Notes: generated from the sequence alone by a model not told the origin. DNA of 64,000 nt from Rhodobacter sp. Har01 (GCF_020564565.1 NZ_JAJCTD010000004.1:248001-312000), one strand, 5' to 3'. Shown: positions 50,267 to 60,000, counted from the stretch's first letter. Translations and numbers: made by a program.

Positions 50267-50411
50267 TTTCCAATATATTGAACTCATGTTTTGCCTGCCA
50301 CAGGGCAGCGCCGCGCCCTTCGCCACACGTCCGCGCAAACACTGTGGCCGGCCGCCTGCCCCTTGCCGCCGCGAAATCCGCACTACCTCACCCGGGCAAA
50401 AGGAGTCGTCC

Positions 50412-50807
50412 ATGCCCGTGCTCACCCTCTACGCCCTGACCGCCCTGATCTTTCTTGTTCTCGACGCGATCATGCTGACTCTGGTCATGAAACCGCTGTT
50501 CACCCGGCACATCGGCCCGCTGATGGCCGAGCCGATCCGCATGGCGCCGGCGGTCGTGTTCTATCTGTCCTACGTGGCGGGGCTGGTCTACCTCGTCTCG
50601 GCCCCGGCGCTGCGCGACGCCGGGCCGGTGGTGGTGCCGGCGCTGATCCTGGGGCTGATGGCCTACGGCACCTACGAATTCACCTCCTGGACGATCCTGC
50701 GCGACTGGCACCCTTCGATGGTGATCACCGACACGCTCTGGGGCGGCTTCCTGACCGCCTTCTCCGCCTGGGCGGGCGTGGCGGCGACACGGGCGATCCA
50801 TGGCTGA
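50412..50807 (+). CDS. DUF2177 family membrane protein
   Basis: 131 residues with four hydrophobic helices. LDAIMLTLVMKPLFTRHIGP, LMAYGTYEFTSWTILRDWHP and the closing VITDTLWGGFLTAFSAW are the DUF2177 pattern. It is an inner-membrane protein of unknown function. AAAAGGAG lies 7 bases before the ATG. It is divergent from cycP and upstream of the ArsC-like gene. Confidence 0.88.
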   Translation: MPVLTLYALTALIFLVLDAIMLTLVMKPLFTRHIGPLMAEPIRMAPAVVFYLSYVAGLVYLVSAPALRDAGPVVVPALILGLMAYGTYEFTSWTILRDWHPSMVITDTLWGGFLTAFSAWAGVAATRAIHG

Positions 50808-50888
50808 GCAGGGGCTTGCGGGCCGCGGGCGAACCTGCCAGCAAGGCCTCGTCAGGCTTGACCCGTCTTCTGCGAAAAGGCACCGACG

Positions 50889-51212
50889 ATGATCCTTTAC
50901 GGCATTTCCACCTGCGACACCTGCAAGAAGGCGCTCAAGGCGCTTGCGGCGGCGGGCAAGGAGGTGACCTTCCGCGACCTGCGCGCAGCGCCGCTGTCTC
51001 AGGCGGAGATTGCCGAGATCGTCGGCGAATTCGGCGACCTGGCGGTGAACCGCCAATCCACCACCTACCGGTCGTTTTCCGATTTCCTGAAAGCCTCGGA
51101 CCCCGAGGAACAGATCAAGGCGCAGCCCACGGTGATGAAGCGGCCGGTCATCAAGGCCGACCGCTGGTATCTGGGCTGGGATGCCGCAACCGAGGCGGCG
51201 CTGACGCGGTAG
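50889..51212 (+). CDS. ArsC/Spx family protein (YffB-like)
   Basis: 107 residues. The N-terminal redox CDTC (Cys9/Cys12) is followed by KKALKALAAAGKEVTFRDLR and the conserved KAQPTVMKRPVI. The arrangement fits YffB/Spx-like thioredoxin-fold proteins; the arsenate-reductase arginine positions are not secure, and no ars genes are adjacent. Function is unassigned, possibly glutathione-dependent thiol reduction. It converges with csp across a 9-base-pair hairpin. Confidence 0.85.
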   Translation: MILYGISTCDTCKKALKALAAAGKEVTFRDLRAAPLSQAEIAEIVGEFGDLAVNRQSTTYRSFSDFLKASDPEEQIKAQPTVMKRPVIKADRWYLGWDAATEAALTR

Positions 51213-51233
51213 GGTGGGTGCGCTGCACCCACC
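51209..51233 (+). repeat. GTAGGGTG hairpin, copy 3 (between convergent genes)
   Basis: The stop TAG of the ArsC-like gene begins GTAGGGTGGG. GGTGGGTGC (51213-51221) pairs with GCACCCACC (51225-51233) around GCT. It sits between convergent genes and so is suited to bidirectional termination or 3'-end protection. No T-run follows. Confidence 0.5.
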
Positions 51234-51239
51234 GCCCGC

Positions 51240-51446
51240 TCACAGCAGCTTCAATTCGCCTGCCGAGGACCGGCCGTCGCGGCCCGAGGCCAGTTCGTAG
51301 GCCACCTTCTGGTTGTCGTTCAGGCCCTTCAGACCGGCGCGTTCCACCGCCGAGATATGAACGAACACGTCCTTGCCGCCGTCATCGGGGGCAATGAACC
51401 CATACCCCTTGGTCGAATTGAACCACTTCACAGTGCCCGTCGGCAT
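51240..51446 (-). CDS. Cold-shock domain protein
   Basis: 68 residues, a single cold-shock domain. RNP1 GYGFIAPDD and RNP2 DVFVHISAV bind single-stranded RNA or DNA, and the opening MPTGTVKWFNSTKG is canonical. It acts as an RNA chaperone. ATG 51446 has GGGAG 8 bases upstream. The 226-base gap to thrS (51447-51672) would hold its promoter and leader; nothing else is seen there. Confidence 0.94.
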   Translation of the reverse strand: MPTGTVKWFNSTKGYGFIAPDDGGKDVFVHISAVERAGLKGLNDNQKVAYELASGRDGRSSAGELKLL

Positions 51447-51672
51447 TCCCCGCTCTCCCATTTCCAACCCCCCCGGGCGCGATTGCCGCGAGGCGGTGCC
51501 GCCAGGTCTTCCAGGGCCTTCCATCAGAGAGAGGCAGTCAGAAAGTCTGTCGTCACTGTGCGTCAGGATGCCACGGCGCAAAGGAAAATCAAGAAATATG
51601 GCGATGGCCGCTCTGCCGTTGCAGGAAAGCGCCCATCGCCTGGTCACCCGGCAGGCAGCACCCCGGGAAGGC

Positions 51673-53619
51673 TCAGGCCAGGTCGGGCGGCAGGGCGGCG
51701 CAGGTGAACTCGGCAAGGGCGGCGTCAAGCGCCATGGTCTCGGTCCGGGTGTCGCCCAGGCGGCGGACACTGACGGTCCGGTCCTCGACTTCCTTCATGC
51801 CGATGGCCAGGATCACCGGCACCTTGCCCACCGAATGCTCGCGCACCTTGTAGTTGATCTTCTCGTTGCGGATGTCGGCCTCGGCCCGCACGCCCGCCTT
51901 GACCAGCGCCGCCACCACCTCGGCCACGAAAGGATCGGCGTCCGACACGATCGAGGCCACCACCACCTGCCGCGGCGCCAGCCAGAACGGCAGCTTGCCC
52001 GAGAAGTTCTCGATCAGGATGCCGATGAAGCGCTCGAACGACCCCAGGCACGCCCGGTGCAGCATGAACGGCCGGTGCCGGCCGCCATCCTCGCCGATGA
52101 AGGCCGCATCCAGCCGCTCGGGCAGGTTCGGGTCCAGCTGCAGCGTGCCGCATTGCCAGTCGCGACCGATAGCATCGGTCAGCACGAATTCCAGCTTCGG
52201 CGCATAGAAGGCGCCCTCGCCGGGGAAGATGGTATAGGCATGGCCCGCCGCGGTGACGGCATTGGCCAGCGCGGTTTCCATCTTGTCCCACATCTCGTCG
52301 CTGCCGACGCGCTTTTCCGGCCGGGTGGAAAGCTTGATCCGCCAGGTGTCGAAGCCAAGGTCGGCATAGACCCGGCTGAGGAACTCGATGAACTTCTTCG
52401 ATTCCGCTTCCACCTGCTCGAAGGTGCAGAAGATATGCGCATCGTCCTGGGTAAAGCCGCGCACCCGCATGATGCCGTGCAGCGCGCCTGACGGCTCGTA
52501 CCGCGCGCAGGACCCGAACTCGGCCATCCGCAGCGGCAGGTCGCGATAGCTCTTGATGCCCTGGTTGAAGATCTGCACGTGGCAGGGGCAGTTCATCGGC
52601 TTCAGCGCGTTGATGACCTTTTCCCGCGCGCCTTCCTCGTCCACCTCGACGATGAACATGTGCTCGCGGTAGTTCTCCCAGTGCCCCGAGGCTTCCCACA
52701 GCTTGCGGTTCACCACCATGGGCGTGTTGACCTCGACATAGCCGTCGGCGCGCTGGCGGCGGCGCATGTAGTCCTGCAGCTGCGTGTAGATGGTCCAGCC
52801 GTTCGGGTGCCAGAAGATCTGGCCCGGGGCTTCCTCCTGCATGTGAAACAGGTCCATCTCGCGGCCCAGCTTGCGGTGGTCGCGCTTGGCGGCCTCTTCC
52901 AGCATGTGCATGTGGGCCTTGAGGTCGTCGCGGTTCCGGAACGCCAGGCCATAGATGCGCTGCAGCATCGGCCGGCTGCTGTCGCCCAGCCAATAGGCCC
53001 CGGCGACATGGGTCAGCTTGAAGGCATCCGCCGGCACCTGGCCGGTGTGCTGCAGGTGCGGACCGCGGCACAGGTCCTGCCAGGGCCCGTGCCAATACAT
53101 GCGAATGTCCTGGTCTTCCGGGATGCGCTCGATCAGCTCCAGCTTGTAGCCCTCGCCGCGGCCGCGGTAATATTCCACCGCACGGGCGCGGTCCCAGACT
53201 TCCGTCCGCACCGGTTCGCGGGCGTTGATGATCTGCTTCATCCGCGCCTCGATCACCCCCAGGTCTTCGGGCGTGAAGGGCTCTTCGCGGTCGAAATCGT
53301 AGAACCAGCCATAGTCGCGCACCGGGCCGATGGTGACCTTCACATCCGGCCAGATCTCCTGCACCGCGCGGGCCATGATATGGGCGCAGTCGTGCCGGAT
53401 CAGTTCCAGCGCCGCCGCGTCGTCCTTCAGCGTGTTCAGGCTGATTGTGGCGTCGGCCTTGATCGGCCAGGCGAGGTCCCAGTGCAGGCCGTTGACCTGG
53501 GCCGAGATCGCGGCCTTGGCCAGCGACGGCGCGATGCTGGCGGCCACCTCGGCCGGGGTCACGCCCGCGGCATAGCTGCGCCGGTTGCCATCGGGAAATG
53601 TCAGGGAAATCTGGGCCAT
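51673..53619 (-). CDS. thrS: Threonyl-tRNA synthetase
   Basis: 648 residues. The TGS domain (1-60), the editing domain with [11 protein letters not shown], the class II core ([47 protein letters not shown]) and the C-terminal anticodon-binding domain are all present. It charges tRNA-Thr. ATG 53619 has GAGGAG upstream; a very long in-frame upstream extension (to 54573) is antisense to the glycosylase gene and is excluded. It is divergent from the glycosylase gene. Confidence 0.96.
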   Translation of the reverse strand: MAQISLTFPDGNRRSYAAGVTPAEVAASIAPSLAKAAISAQVNGLHWDLAWPIKADATISLNTLKDDAAALELIRHDCAHIMARAVQEIWPDVKVTIGPVRDYGWFYDFDREEPFTPEDLGVIEARMKQIINAREPVRTEVWDRARAVEYYRGRGEGYKLELIERIPEDQDIRMYWHGPWQDLCRGPHLQHTGQVPADAFKLTHVAGAYWLGDSSRPMLQRIYGLAFRNRDDLKAHMHMLEEAAKRDHRKLGREMDLFHMQEEAPGQIFWHPNGWTIYTQLQDYMRRRQRADGYVEVNTPMVVNRKLWEASGHWENYREHMFIVEVDEEGAREKVINALKPMNCPCHVQIFNQGIKSYRDLPLRMAEFGSCARYEPSGALHGIMRVRGFTQDDAHIFCTFEQVEAESKKFIEFLSRVYADLGFDTWRIKLSTRPEKRVGSDEMWDKMETALANAVTAAGHAYTIFPGEGAFYAPKLEFVLTDAIGRDWQCGTLQLDPNLPERLDAAFIGEDGGRHRPFMLHRACLGSFERFIGILIENFSGKLPFWLAPRQVVVASIVSDADPFVAEVVAALVKAGVRAEADIRNEKINYKVREHSVGKVPVILAIGMKEVEDRTVSVRRLGDTRTETMALDAALAEFTCAALPPDLA

Positions 53620-53766
53620 CGGCCTTGCTCCTCGTCGGTCTGGCGCCCACGGAACGCCCGGTTGCGGGTTATGTCGGGCGCCGGTTTGCGCCGGCGGCGG
53701 CGCGGCGTCAAGCCCCGTCGCGCAGGGCAGCTTGCCGCAGCAACAGCGCTCTGCCACAGTCGGCCG

Positions 53767-54429
53767 ATGCGCCGCTTTGCCGACATCCTTGCCGTCGCCG
53801 TGGCCCGCAAGGGCAGCGTTCAGGCCGTGCTTTCCGGCCTGCCGCCGGTGAAATCCGCCGCCGAGCTGGCCGCGATCCCCGATGACCGCTGGCTGGCGCA
53901 GATGGCGCGCGGCATCTTCCAGGCCGGCATCAGCTGGGCGGTGGTTCAGGCGAAATGGCCCGGCATCGAGACCGCCTTCCACGGCTTCGCCCCCGGCCGG
54001 GTGGCGCTGATCGAGGGCGACGAGTTGCACGCTCTGCTGGCCGACCCCCGGGTGATCCGCTCGGGCGCCAAGATCACCGCCATCCGCGACAACGCCGTCG
54101 CGCTGGCCGCCAATCCCGGTTTCGGCGCCCGCGTCGCCGACTGGCCGGCGTCCGACTTCGCCGGCCTGCTGGCCTGTATGGCGCGCGATTTCAGCCGGCT
54201 GGGCGGCAGCACCGGGCAGTATCTCCTGCGCGCCATGGGCAAGGAAAGCTTTGTCCTGTCGCGCGACGTGGTGGCCCGCCTGCAGGCCGAAGGCGTCATC
54301 GACGGCCCGGCGGCCTCGGCCAGGGCGCTGCGGGCCGTGCAGGCCGCGTTCAATGCCTGGAAGGCGGAAAGCGGCCGGTCGCTGACCGAGATCAGCCGGG
54401 TTCTGGCGCAAAGCATCGACGCGGACTAG
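53767..54429 (+). CDS. DNA-3-methyladenine glycosylase I family protein
   Basis: 220 residues. [57 protein letters not shown] and a C-terminal [16 protein letters not shown] pattern match the Tag-like branch of the HhH-GPD superfamily. The canonical four-cysteine/His zinc site of E. coli Tag is not seen, so this is the alternative branch common in alphaproteobacteria. It should remove alkylated bases from DNA. Confidence 0.84.
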   Translation: MRRFADILAVAVARKGSVQAVLSGLPPVKSAAELAAIPDDRWLAQMARGIFQAGISWAVVQAKWPGIETAFHGFAPGRVALIEGDELHALLADPRVIRSGAKITAIRDNAVALAANPGFGARVADWPASDFAGLLACMARDFSRLGGSTGQYLLRAMGKESFVLSRDVVARLQAEGVIDGPAASARALRAVQAAFNAWKAESGRSLTEISRVLAQSIDAD

Positions 54430-54457
54430 GCTTGCCGCGCCCGACAGGACAGGCCCC

Positions 54458-55210
54458 ATGACCGAATACCTGATGACGCCGCAGGGCCATCGCCTTGCCT
54501 TCAACCGCCTGCCCGGGCACAGCCCCGGCATCGTGTTCCTGGGCGGTTTCAAGTCCGACATGCAGGGCAGCAAGGCCAGCTTCCTGCACGACTGGGCGGC
54601 CGCGCAGGGCCGCGCCTTCCTGCGGTTCGACTATTCCGGGCATGGCCAGTCCTCCGGCGCCTTTGACGAGGGATGCATCGGCGACTGGCGCGATGATGCT
54701 CGTGCCGCGGTCGAGACCCTGACCACCGGCCCGCAGGTTCTGGTCGGCTCTTCCATGGGCGGCTGGATCGCGCTCCTGCTCGCCCGCGAGTTGCCCGCCC
54801 GCGTGGCCGGCCTGGTCGGCATCGCCGCCGCGCCGGACTTCACCGAACGCACCTGGACCGAAGAGTTGACCGAAACCCAACGCGCACAGGTGCGGACCCA
54901 TGGCCGCATCGAACGCCCCTCGGATTACGCCGAGGCGCCCTACGTCTTCACCCGCCGCCTGTTCGAGGACGGGGCCAGACAGGCCGTGCTGACCCGGCCG
55001 CTTGCGCTGCCCTTCCCGGCGCGCTTCCTGCAAGGCACGGCCGATACCGATGTGCCGCCCGCGGTGGCTCTGGCGCTTCTGACCCACGCCAGCGGCCCCG
55101 ATCTGCGGCTGACCCTGGTCAAGGGCGCCGACCACCGGTTCTCGGGGCCCGACGAACTGGCGCTGATCGCCGCCACGCTGGACGAGGTGCTGGAGCACGC
55201 CGCCCGATGA
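54458..55210 (+). CDS. Alpha/beta hydrolase, ABHD10-like
   Basis: 250 residues. Nucleophile Ser99 in [10 protein letters not shown], oxyanion loop [15 protein letters not shown], a charge-relay Asp in GTADTDVPP and a C-terminal His in KGADHRF. The [12 protein letters not shown] motif is typical of bacterial relatives of ABHD10 thioesterase/esterase. It is cytoplasmic. The natural substrate is unknown. The stop overlaps the next hydrolase gene as ATGA. Confidence 0.87.
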   Translation: MTEYLMTPQGHRLAFNRLPGHSPGIVFLGGFKSDMQGSKASFLHDWAAAQGRAFLRFDYSGHGQSSGAFDEGCIGDWRDDARAAVETLTTGPQVLVGSSMGGWIALLLARELPARVAGLVGIAAAPDFTERTWTEELTETQRAQVRTHGRIERPSDYAEAPYVFTRRLFEDGARQAVLTRPLALPFPARFLQGTADTDVPPAVALALLTHASGPDLRLTLVKGADHRFSGPDELALIAATLDEVLEHAAR

Positions 55211-55914
55211 ACGATCCCCTGGTCCTGATCCCCGGCTTCATGGCCGATGCGCGGGCCTTCCTGCCGCAGATCATGCATCTGGGCAGCGACCGGGCGGTGA
55301 TCGTCGTGCCGCCCCAGGGCGATACCATCGAGCAGATGAGCCGGTCCGCGCTGGCCATCCTGCCGGATCGCTTCGCCCTGGTTGGCCATGGCCTGGGCGG
55401 CGAGGTGGCCATCGACATCCTGCGCCGGGCGGGCAAGCGCGTCAGCCGCATCGCGCTGATCTCGACCGACCCGCTGTCCGAACCGCCGCCGGTTGCCGCC
55501 GCGCGCGAGGCGCGCCTGGTGACCGCCCGCTCGGGCCGGCTGGCCGAAGCCCTGCACGAGGACCTGCCGGAGACCGCCCTTGTCGCCAGCGAATGGCGGG
55601 CCGAGGTGCTGGCGATGATGCAGGAAATGGGCGCGGCAATGGGGCTTGAGACCTACGTCCGCCACATCCGCGCGCTGCAGCGCCGGCCCGACCAGCAAAA
55701 GACCCTGCGCAGCGCGCGGGTGCCGGCGCTGATCCTGGCCGGCGCCGCCGACCCGCTGGTGCCGGTGCGGCGGCAAGAGGTGCTGGCGGGACTGATGCCC
55801 TTCGGCCGGCTTGAGGTGATTGCCGAGGCCGGCCACCTGCCGCAACTGGAACAGCCCGAAGCCGTCAGCACCGCGCTGCGCGGCTTTCTCGCCGGCCCGC
55901 TGATGCTGCGCTAA
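55207..55914 (+). CDS. Alpha/beta hydrolase lacking the nucleophile serine
   Basis: 235 residues with the complete fold, LVLIPGFMADARAF at the start, an Asp (LAGAADPLVPV) and a His (AGHLPQLEQP) in relay positions. The nucleophile elbow reads VGHGLGGEVA: residue 62 is Gly (codon GGC) where Ser is expected. Unless another residue substitutes, it cannot work as a serine hydrolase. It may be a partner or regulator of the hydrolase it overlaps, or use a different chemistry. Confidence 0.82.
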   Translation: MNDPLVLIPGFMADARAFLPQIMHLGSDRAVIVVPPQGDTIEQMSRSALAILPDRFALVGHGLGGEVAIDILRRAGKRVSRIALISTDPLSEPPPVAAAREARLVTARSGRLAEALHEDLPETALVASEWRAEVLAMMQEMGAAMGLETYVRHIRALQRRPDQQKTLRSARVPALILAGAADPLVPVRRQEVLAGLMPFGRLEVIAEAGHLPQLEQPEAVSTALRGFLAGPLMLR

Positions 55915-55924
55915 GGGCGGCCGG

Positions 55925-57211
55925 TTACGGCGTGTTGCTGGCGGCCAGACGGATCTGGCCCTTGGCCGCAGGCTCTGGCGTGCCCGAATTGGCGTCGATG
56001 AAGTTCAGCACCAGCGGCCGGATGTTCAACCGCCAGCTCTTGCCGGCGAAGATGCCATAGTGGCCCGCCCCCGGTTCGACATGGCTGGCCTTCTTTTCGT
56101 CCGGCAGGCCGGTCAGCAGATTCAGCGCCGCCACGCATTGCCCCGGCGCGCTGATGTCGTCGTTGGCGCCTTCCACCGTCTTCACCGCGACCTGGGTGAT
56201 CGCGCCGATGTCCACCCGCTTGCCGGCCACGACAAACTCGTTCAGCGCGATCTCGCGGTTCTTGAAGATGCGCTCGACCGTCGACAGGTAGAACTCGGCC
56301 GTCATGTCCATCACGGCCAGGTATTCGTCATAGAACCGGTTGTGCGCGTCGTGGTCCGCCGCCTCGCCGCGCGCGACCTTCATGATCTGCTCGCGGAAGG
56401 CCTCGCTGTGCCGCTCGCCGTTCATCGAGATGAAGCCGGCCAGTTGCAGCAGGCCCGGATAGACCAGCCGCCCCGCGCCCTTGTACTTGAAGCCCACCCG
56501 CTGGATCGCCGACTGCTCAAGCTGGCCCATCGTCACCCGGCGGCCGAAATCGGTGACCTCGGTCGCCGCCGCATCGGGGTCCACCGGACCGCCGATCAGC
56601 GTCAGGCTGCGCGGCTGCGCCTCGGGGTCTTCGCCCGCCAGATAGGCGGTGGCCGCCAGGGTCAGCGGCACCGGCTGGCAGACTGCGATCACATGGGTAT
56701 CGGGGCCCAGCTCGCGCATGAAGTCGACCAGATACAGCGTGTAGTCTTCCACGTCGAACTTGCCGACGCTGACCGGGATGTCGCGCGCGTTGTGCCAGTC
56801 GGTGACATAGACATCGGCATCGGGCAACAGCGACGACACCGTCGAGCGCAACAGCGTGGCGTAGTGCCCCGACATGGGCGCCACCAGCAGGATCTTGCGC
56901 GCCATCGGCGCCCGGCGGCGCACGAAGAACTGCACCAGGTTGCCGAAAGGCTTTTCCACCACCGTCTTGATGTCGACCAGGTGGTCGGTGCCGTCCGGCC
57001 CGACAATCGAGCGGATGCCCCAGTCGGGCTTGGCGACCATCCGCGCGAAAGTGCGCTCGGTCACTTCGCCCCAGGCCGCCATCAGGGGCAGCATCGGATT
57101 CATCGACAGCGCGAAGATCGGATAGCTGGCCATCGCCCGCGCGGTGGCGCCCAACCACTCGTTGGTGTTGCGGGCGCTTTCCATCAGGTCATAGGTGGTC
57201 ATATACTTCAT
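55925..57211 (-). CDS. phaZ: Intracellular polyhydroxyalkanoate depolymerase
   Basis: 428 residues. Catalytic Cys178 lies in THVIAVCQPVPLTLAA. DADVYVTDWHNARDIP, DDISAPGQC and the late VEPGAGHYGIFAGK are hallmarks of PhaZ of the R. eutropha/Paracoccus type. It mobilises stored PHB. ATG 57211 is chosen because AGGAG lies 6 bases upstream; ATG 57202 and an upstream ATG at 57217 are alternatives. It is divergent from phaC, and one exact PhaR box lies between them. Confidence 0.94.
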   Translation of the reverse strand: MKYMTTYDLMESARNTNEWLGATARAMASYPIFALSMNPMLPLMAAWGEVTERTFARMVAKPDWGIRSIVGPDGTDHLVDIKTVVEKPFGNLVQFFVRRRAPMARKILLVAPMSGHYATLLRSTVSSLLPDADVYVTDWHNARDIPVSVGKFDVEDYTLYLVDFMRELGPDTHVIAVCQPVPLTLAATAYLAGEDPEAQPRSLTLIGGPVDPDAAATEVTDFGRRVTMGQLEQSAIQRVGFKYKGAGRLVYPGLLQLAGFISMNGERHSEAFREQIMKVARGEAADHDAHNRFYDEYLAVMDMTAEFYLSTVERIFKNREIALNEFVVAGKRVDIGAITQVAVKTVEGANDDISAPGQCVAALNLLTGLPDEKKASHVEPGAGHYGIFAGKSWRLNIRPLVLNFIDANSGTPEPAAKGQIRLAASNTP

Positions 57212-57284
57212 GCGCATCTCCTGAACCGCGGGAGGGACCCCGACCGCAGCGTCACATGTCCCCCCGGTGTCCGGCGACGCAATG

Positions 57285-57295
57285 CTGCACAGCAG
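57285..57295. promoter_or_regulatory. PhaR box CTGC-ACA-GCAG between phaZ and phaC
   Basis: An exact match to the CTGC-N3-GCAG operator described for Rhodobacter sphaeroides PhaR. It lies 74 bases upstream of phaZ and 25 upstream of phaC, so it may control both divergent genes. Confidence 0.7.
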
Positions 57296-57319
57296 CGACG
57301 ATAGGGGGGAAGTTCGGAC

Positions 57320-59125
57320 ATGACAACTGAAACCGAAGACGGCGGGGTGCGGCAAGACAGACTTGATGCCAATCTCGCACGCCTCGAAGAGTTGTCGAAA
57401 CGTCTTACCGCGGCGTTGACGCAGCGCCGCGCGCATGATCCCGCCCTGCACGGCCCCTCGGCCGAGGTCTACATGAAGGCCGCGACCGCCTACATGGCCG
57501 AGATGATGCAGAACCCGGCCCGCGTGCTGGAACATCAGATCGCCTATTGGGGCAAGACCCTGAAACACTATGTCGAGGCCCAGCAGGTGCTGGCCAAGGG
57601 CGAGTTTCGCGCCCCCGAAGACCCCGGCCCGAAGGATCGCCGGTTCCAGAACCCGCTGTGGGACAGCCACCCCTACTTCAACTTCCTCAAGCAGCAATAC
57701 CTGTTCAACGCCGAGGCGATCCAGACCGCCGTGGGCGACATGGAGGCGCTGGCCCCCGAGGATCGCCGCCGGGTGGATTACTTCACCCGCCAGATCGTCG
57801 ACATGTTCAGCCCGACGAACTTTTTCGGCACCAATCCCGACGCGCTTGAAAAGGCGGTGGCGACCGATGGCGCAAGCCTGGTGCAGGGCCTGGAAAACCT
57901 GGTGCGCGACATCGAGGCCAACAGCGGCGAGATGGTGGTCACCCTGGCCGACCGCGAGGCGTTCCGCGTCGGCAGCAACCTGGCCACCACGCCCGGCGAC
58001 GTGGTCTATCGCAACAAGATGTTCGAGCTGATCCAGTATCGGCCGACCACCGAGAAGGTCCACAAGACGCCGCTGGTGATCTTTCCGCCGTGGATCAACA
58101 AGTTCTACATCCTGGACCTGAAACCCGCGAATTCGCTGGTCAAGTGGATCGTGGACCAGGGCTTCACCCTGTTCGTGGTGTCCTGGGCCAACCCCGATGC
58201 CACCTATGCCGGCATCGGCATGGACGATTACATCCGCGACGGCTACCTGCGCGCCATGGCCGAGGTGCGCCGCATCACCGGCGTCGACCAGATCAATGCC
58301 GCCGGCTACTGCATCGCCGGCACTACCCTTGGCCTGACCCTGGCCCATCTGGAAAAGGCCGGCGACAAGACGGTCAAGACCGCCACCTTCTTCACCACGA
58401 TGACCGATTTCTCGGACCCCGGCGAAGTCGGCGTCTTCCTGGACGACGACTTTGTCGACGGCATCGAACGCCAGACCGCAAAGGACGGCATCCTGTCCAA
58501 GCTGTTCATGTCGCGGACCTTCTCGTTCCTGCGCTCGAACGACCTGATCTACCAGCCGGCAATCCGCTCCTACATGCTGGGCGAGGCGCCGCCGGCCTTC
58601 GACCTCCTGTACTGGAACGGCGACGGCACCAACCTGCCGGCGAAGATGGCGGTGGAATACCTGCGCGGCCTGTGCCAGCAGGACGGCTTTGCCAAGGGCC
58701 GGTTTCCCGTCTTCGGCCATCCGGTCAGCCTGGCCGAGGTCAAGGTGCCGCTCTGCGCCGTCGCCTGCGAGACCGACCACATCGCGCACTGGCGCGGCAG
58801 CTTCAACGGCATCGCGCAGATGGGGTCGAAGTCCAAGACCTTCATCCTGGCCGAAAGCGGCCACATCGCCGGCATCATCAACCCGCCGGGTCGCGACAAG
58901 TATGGCCACTACGTTTCCGATGCCCCCGTCGCCGGAGACCCCGACGCCTGGAAGGCCGCGGCCAGTTTCCACAAGGGCAGCTGGTGGCCGCGCTGGGGCG
59001 AATGGCTGGCCAAGGCTTCAGGCCCCATGGTCGACGCGCGCGTGCCGGGCGACAGCGTCCACCCCGCCCTGGCCCCGGCGCCGGGCAGCTATGTGGTGGC
59101 CGAGCCAAAGCTTCTGACGGCCTGA
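57320..59125 (+). CDS. phaC: Class I poly(3-hydroxyalkanoate) synthase
   Basis: 601 residues, the full class I length. The catalytic triad is Cys331 (AAGYCIAGTTLG, the lipase-like box), Asp486 (ACETDHIAHW) and His515 (AESGHIAGIINP). The conserved FPPWINKFYILDLKP and GIGMDDYI are present. It polymerises 3-hydroxybutyryl-CoA at the granule surface. It is divergent from phaZ and followed by phaP and phaR. No phaA/phaB is seen in the window, so precursors are made by genes elsewhere. Confidence 0.96.
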   Translation: MTTETEDGGVRQDRLDANLARLEELSKRLTAALTQRRAHDPALHGPSAEVYMKAATAYMAEMMQNPARVLEHQIAYWGKTLKHYVEAQQVLAKGEFRAPEDPGPKDRRFQNPLWDSHPYFNFLKQQYLFNAEAIQTAVGDMEALAPEDRRRVDYFTRQIVDMFSPTNFFGTNPDALEKAVATDGASLVQGLENLVRDIEANSGEMVVTLADREAFRVGSNLATTPGDVVYRNKMFELIQYRPTTEKVHKTPLVIFPPWINKFYILDLKPANSLVKWIVDQGFTLFVVSWANPDATYAGIGMDDYIRDGYLRAMAEVRRITGVDQINAAGYCIAGTTLGLTLAHLEKAGDKTVKTATFFTTMTDFSDPGEVGVFLDDDFVDGIERQTAKDGILSKLFMSRTFSFLRSNDLIYQPAIRSYMLGEAPPAFDLLYWNGDGTNLPAKMAVEYLRGLCQQDGFAKGRFPVFGHPVSLAEVKVPLCAVACETDHIAHWRGSFNGIAQMGSKSKTFILAESGHIAGIINPPGRDKYGHYVSDAPVAGDPDAWKAAASFHKGSWWPRWGEWLAKASGPMVDARVPGDSVHPALAPAPGSYVVAEPKLLTA

Positions 59126-59184
59126 TTCGCCCTAAGCCGGCGCGGCTTTCGCCCGGTCCTCGGATCGCCGCCGCGGACCGGCAG

Positions 59185-59201
59185 CCTGCCGTTTCGGCAG
59201 G
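59185..59201. terminator. CCTGCCG-TTT-CGGCAGG hairpin downstream of phaC
   Basis: A perfect 7-base-pair stem with a 3-base loop, 59 bases after the phaC stop. No T-run follows, so it is either a weak rho-assisted terminator or a structural 3' end. The 273-base gap 59126-59398 otherwise holds only the phaP promoter and two PhaR boxes. Confidence 0.35.
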
Positions 59202-59304
59202 TGACGCCGGGGAAAGCACGTCCGCTCAAGACCTTGGCCGAACGACCGCCGCCAATCGCCTGCGGGGTGATGGGCGGATCGGCCTTTCTCAGCCGACGGT
59301 TTTG

Positions 59305-59315
59305 CTGCGCCGCAG
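59305..59315. promoter_or_regulatory. PhaR box CTGC-GCC-GCAG upstream of phaP
   Basis: Exact CTGC-N3-GCAG, 27 bases upstream (centre to centre) of the second box, about 2.5 helical turns. It sits just upstream of the -35 element of the phaP promoter. Confidence 0.7.
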
Positions 59316-59323
59316 AAAAACTC

Positions 59324-59352
59324 TTGATTTGCTGCAGTGCAGCATGTATATC
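59324..59352 (+). promoter_or_regulatory. phaP core promoter with an embedded PhaR box
   Basis: TTGATT (59324-59329) and TATATC (59347-59352) are separated by 17 bases, the sigma-70 optimum. The exact PhaR box CTGC-AGT-GCAG (59332-59342) occupies the spacer, so bound PhaR would block RNA polymerase directly. The phaP start codon is 47 bases downstream. Confidence 0.7.
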
Positions 59353-59398
59353 TCTGGACATGAAATCCGGCTCGCGCCCGGCTTAAGGAGACAGAAAA

Positions 59399-59848
59399 AT
59401 GGCCAAGACCCCCGATATGAGCAAGATGTTCCAGGACATGATGGCGTCCTTCCCGATGGACACCTCCGCGTTCCAGAACGCGTTCAAGACCCAGGCCGCT
59501 TTCGGCGAGAAATTCTCGAAGGTTGCCATCGAGGCCGCCGAGAAATCGACCGAGATCACCGCCAAGTGGACCAAGGACTCGCTGGCCAAGCTGGCCGACA
59601 TGTCCAAGGCCAAGACCGACCCGGCCGACTACACCAAGGCGATCACCGACTTCGCGTCGGCCGCTGCCGAGATGGCCGCCGAGAACATGGCCGCCTTCGC
59701 CGAAGTGGCCAAGAAGGTCCAGATGGAAACCGTCGAGCTGATGCTGGCTGCGGGCAAGGAAGTCTCGGAAGAGACCACCGCCGCCGTCAAGAAGGCCACC
59801 AACGAAGTGACCTCGGTCGCCAAGAAGGCCGCCACCGCCGCGAAGTAA
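59399..59848 (+). CDS. phaP: Phasin
   Basis: 149 residues, helical, rich in Ala, Lys and Glu with a Phe/Met-containing N-terminal segment (MFQDMMASFPMDTSAFQNAF). It ends in a Lys/Ala tail. Phasins coat PHB granules and set their size and number. GGAGACAG stands upstream of the ATG. Exact PhaR boxes in the promoter and a strong terminator behind it indicate a short, tightly repressed, highly expressed transcript. Confidence 0.94.
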   Translation: MAKTPDMSKMFQDMMASFPMDTSAFQNAFKTQAAFGEKFSKVAIEAAEKSTEITAKWTKDSLAKLADMSKAKTDPADYTKAITDFASAAAEMAAENMAAFAEVAKKVQMETVELMLAAGKEVSEETTAAVKKATNEVTSVAKKAATAAK

Positions 59849-59900
59849 GCCGATCGGTCCTTGCGTCCCGCTCCCGGACGCATCGGCCAACCGCAAAGCA

Positions 59901-59935
59901 GGGCGGGCTCATCCAGAGCCCGCCCTTGCTTTTTT
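59901..59935 (+). terminator. Strong rho-independent terminator of phaP
   Basis: GGGCGGGCTC pairs perfectly with GAGCCCGCCC around ATCCA, followed by TTGCTTTTTT. It is the clearest intrinsic terminator in the window and isolates phaP from phaR. Confidence 0.88.
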
Positions 59936-60000
59936 CTGCGCCCCTGCCCTAGACTTCTCTGCAAGCGCGAAACGCGCGCAGCATCCCGGGGAGGGTTCGC

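Noticed and set aside
50889..51212. Arsenate reductase in an arsenic operon
   Set aside because: No arsR, arsB or acr3 neighbours and the CDTC motif points to the YffB/Spx-like group.
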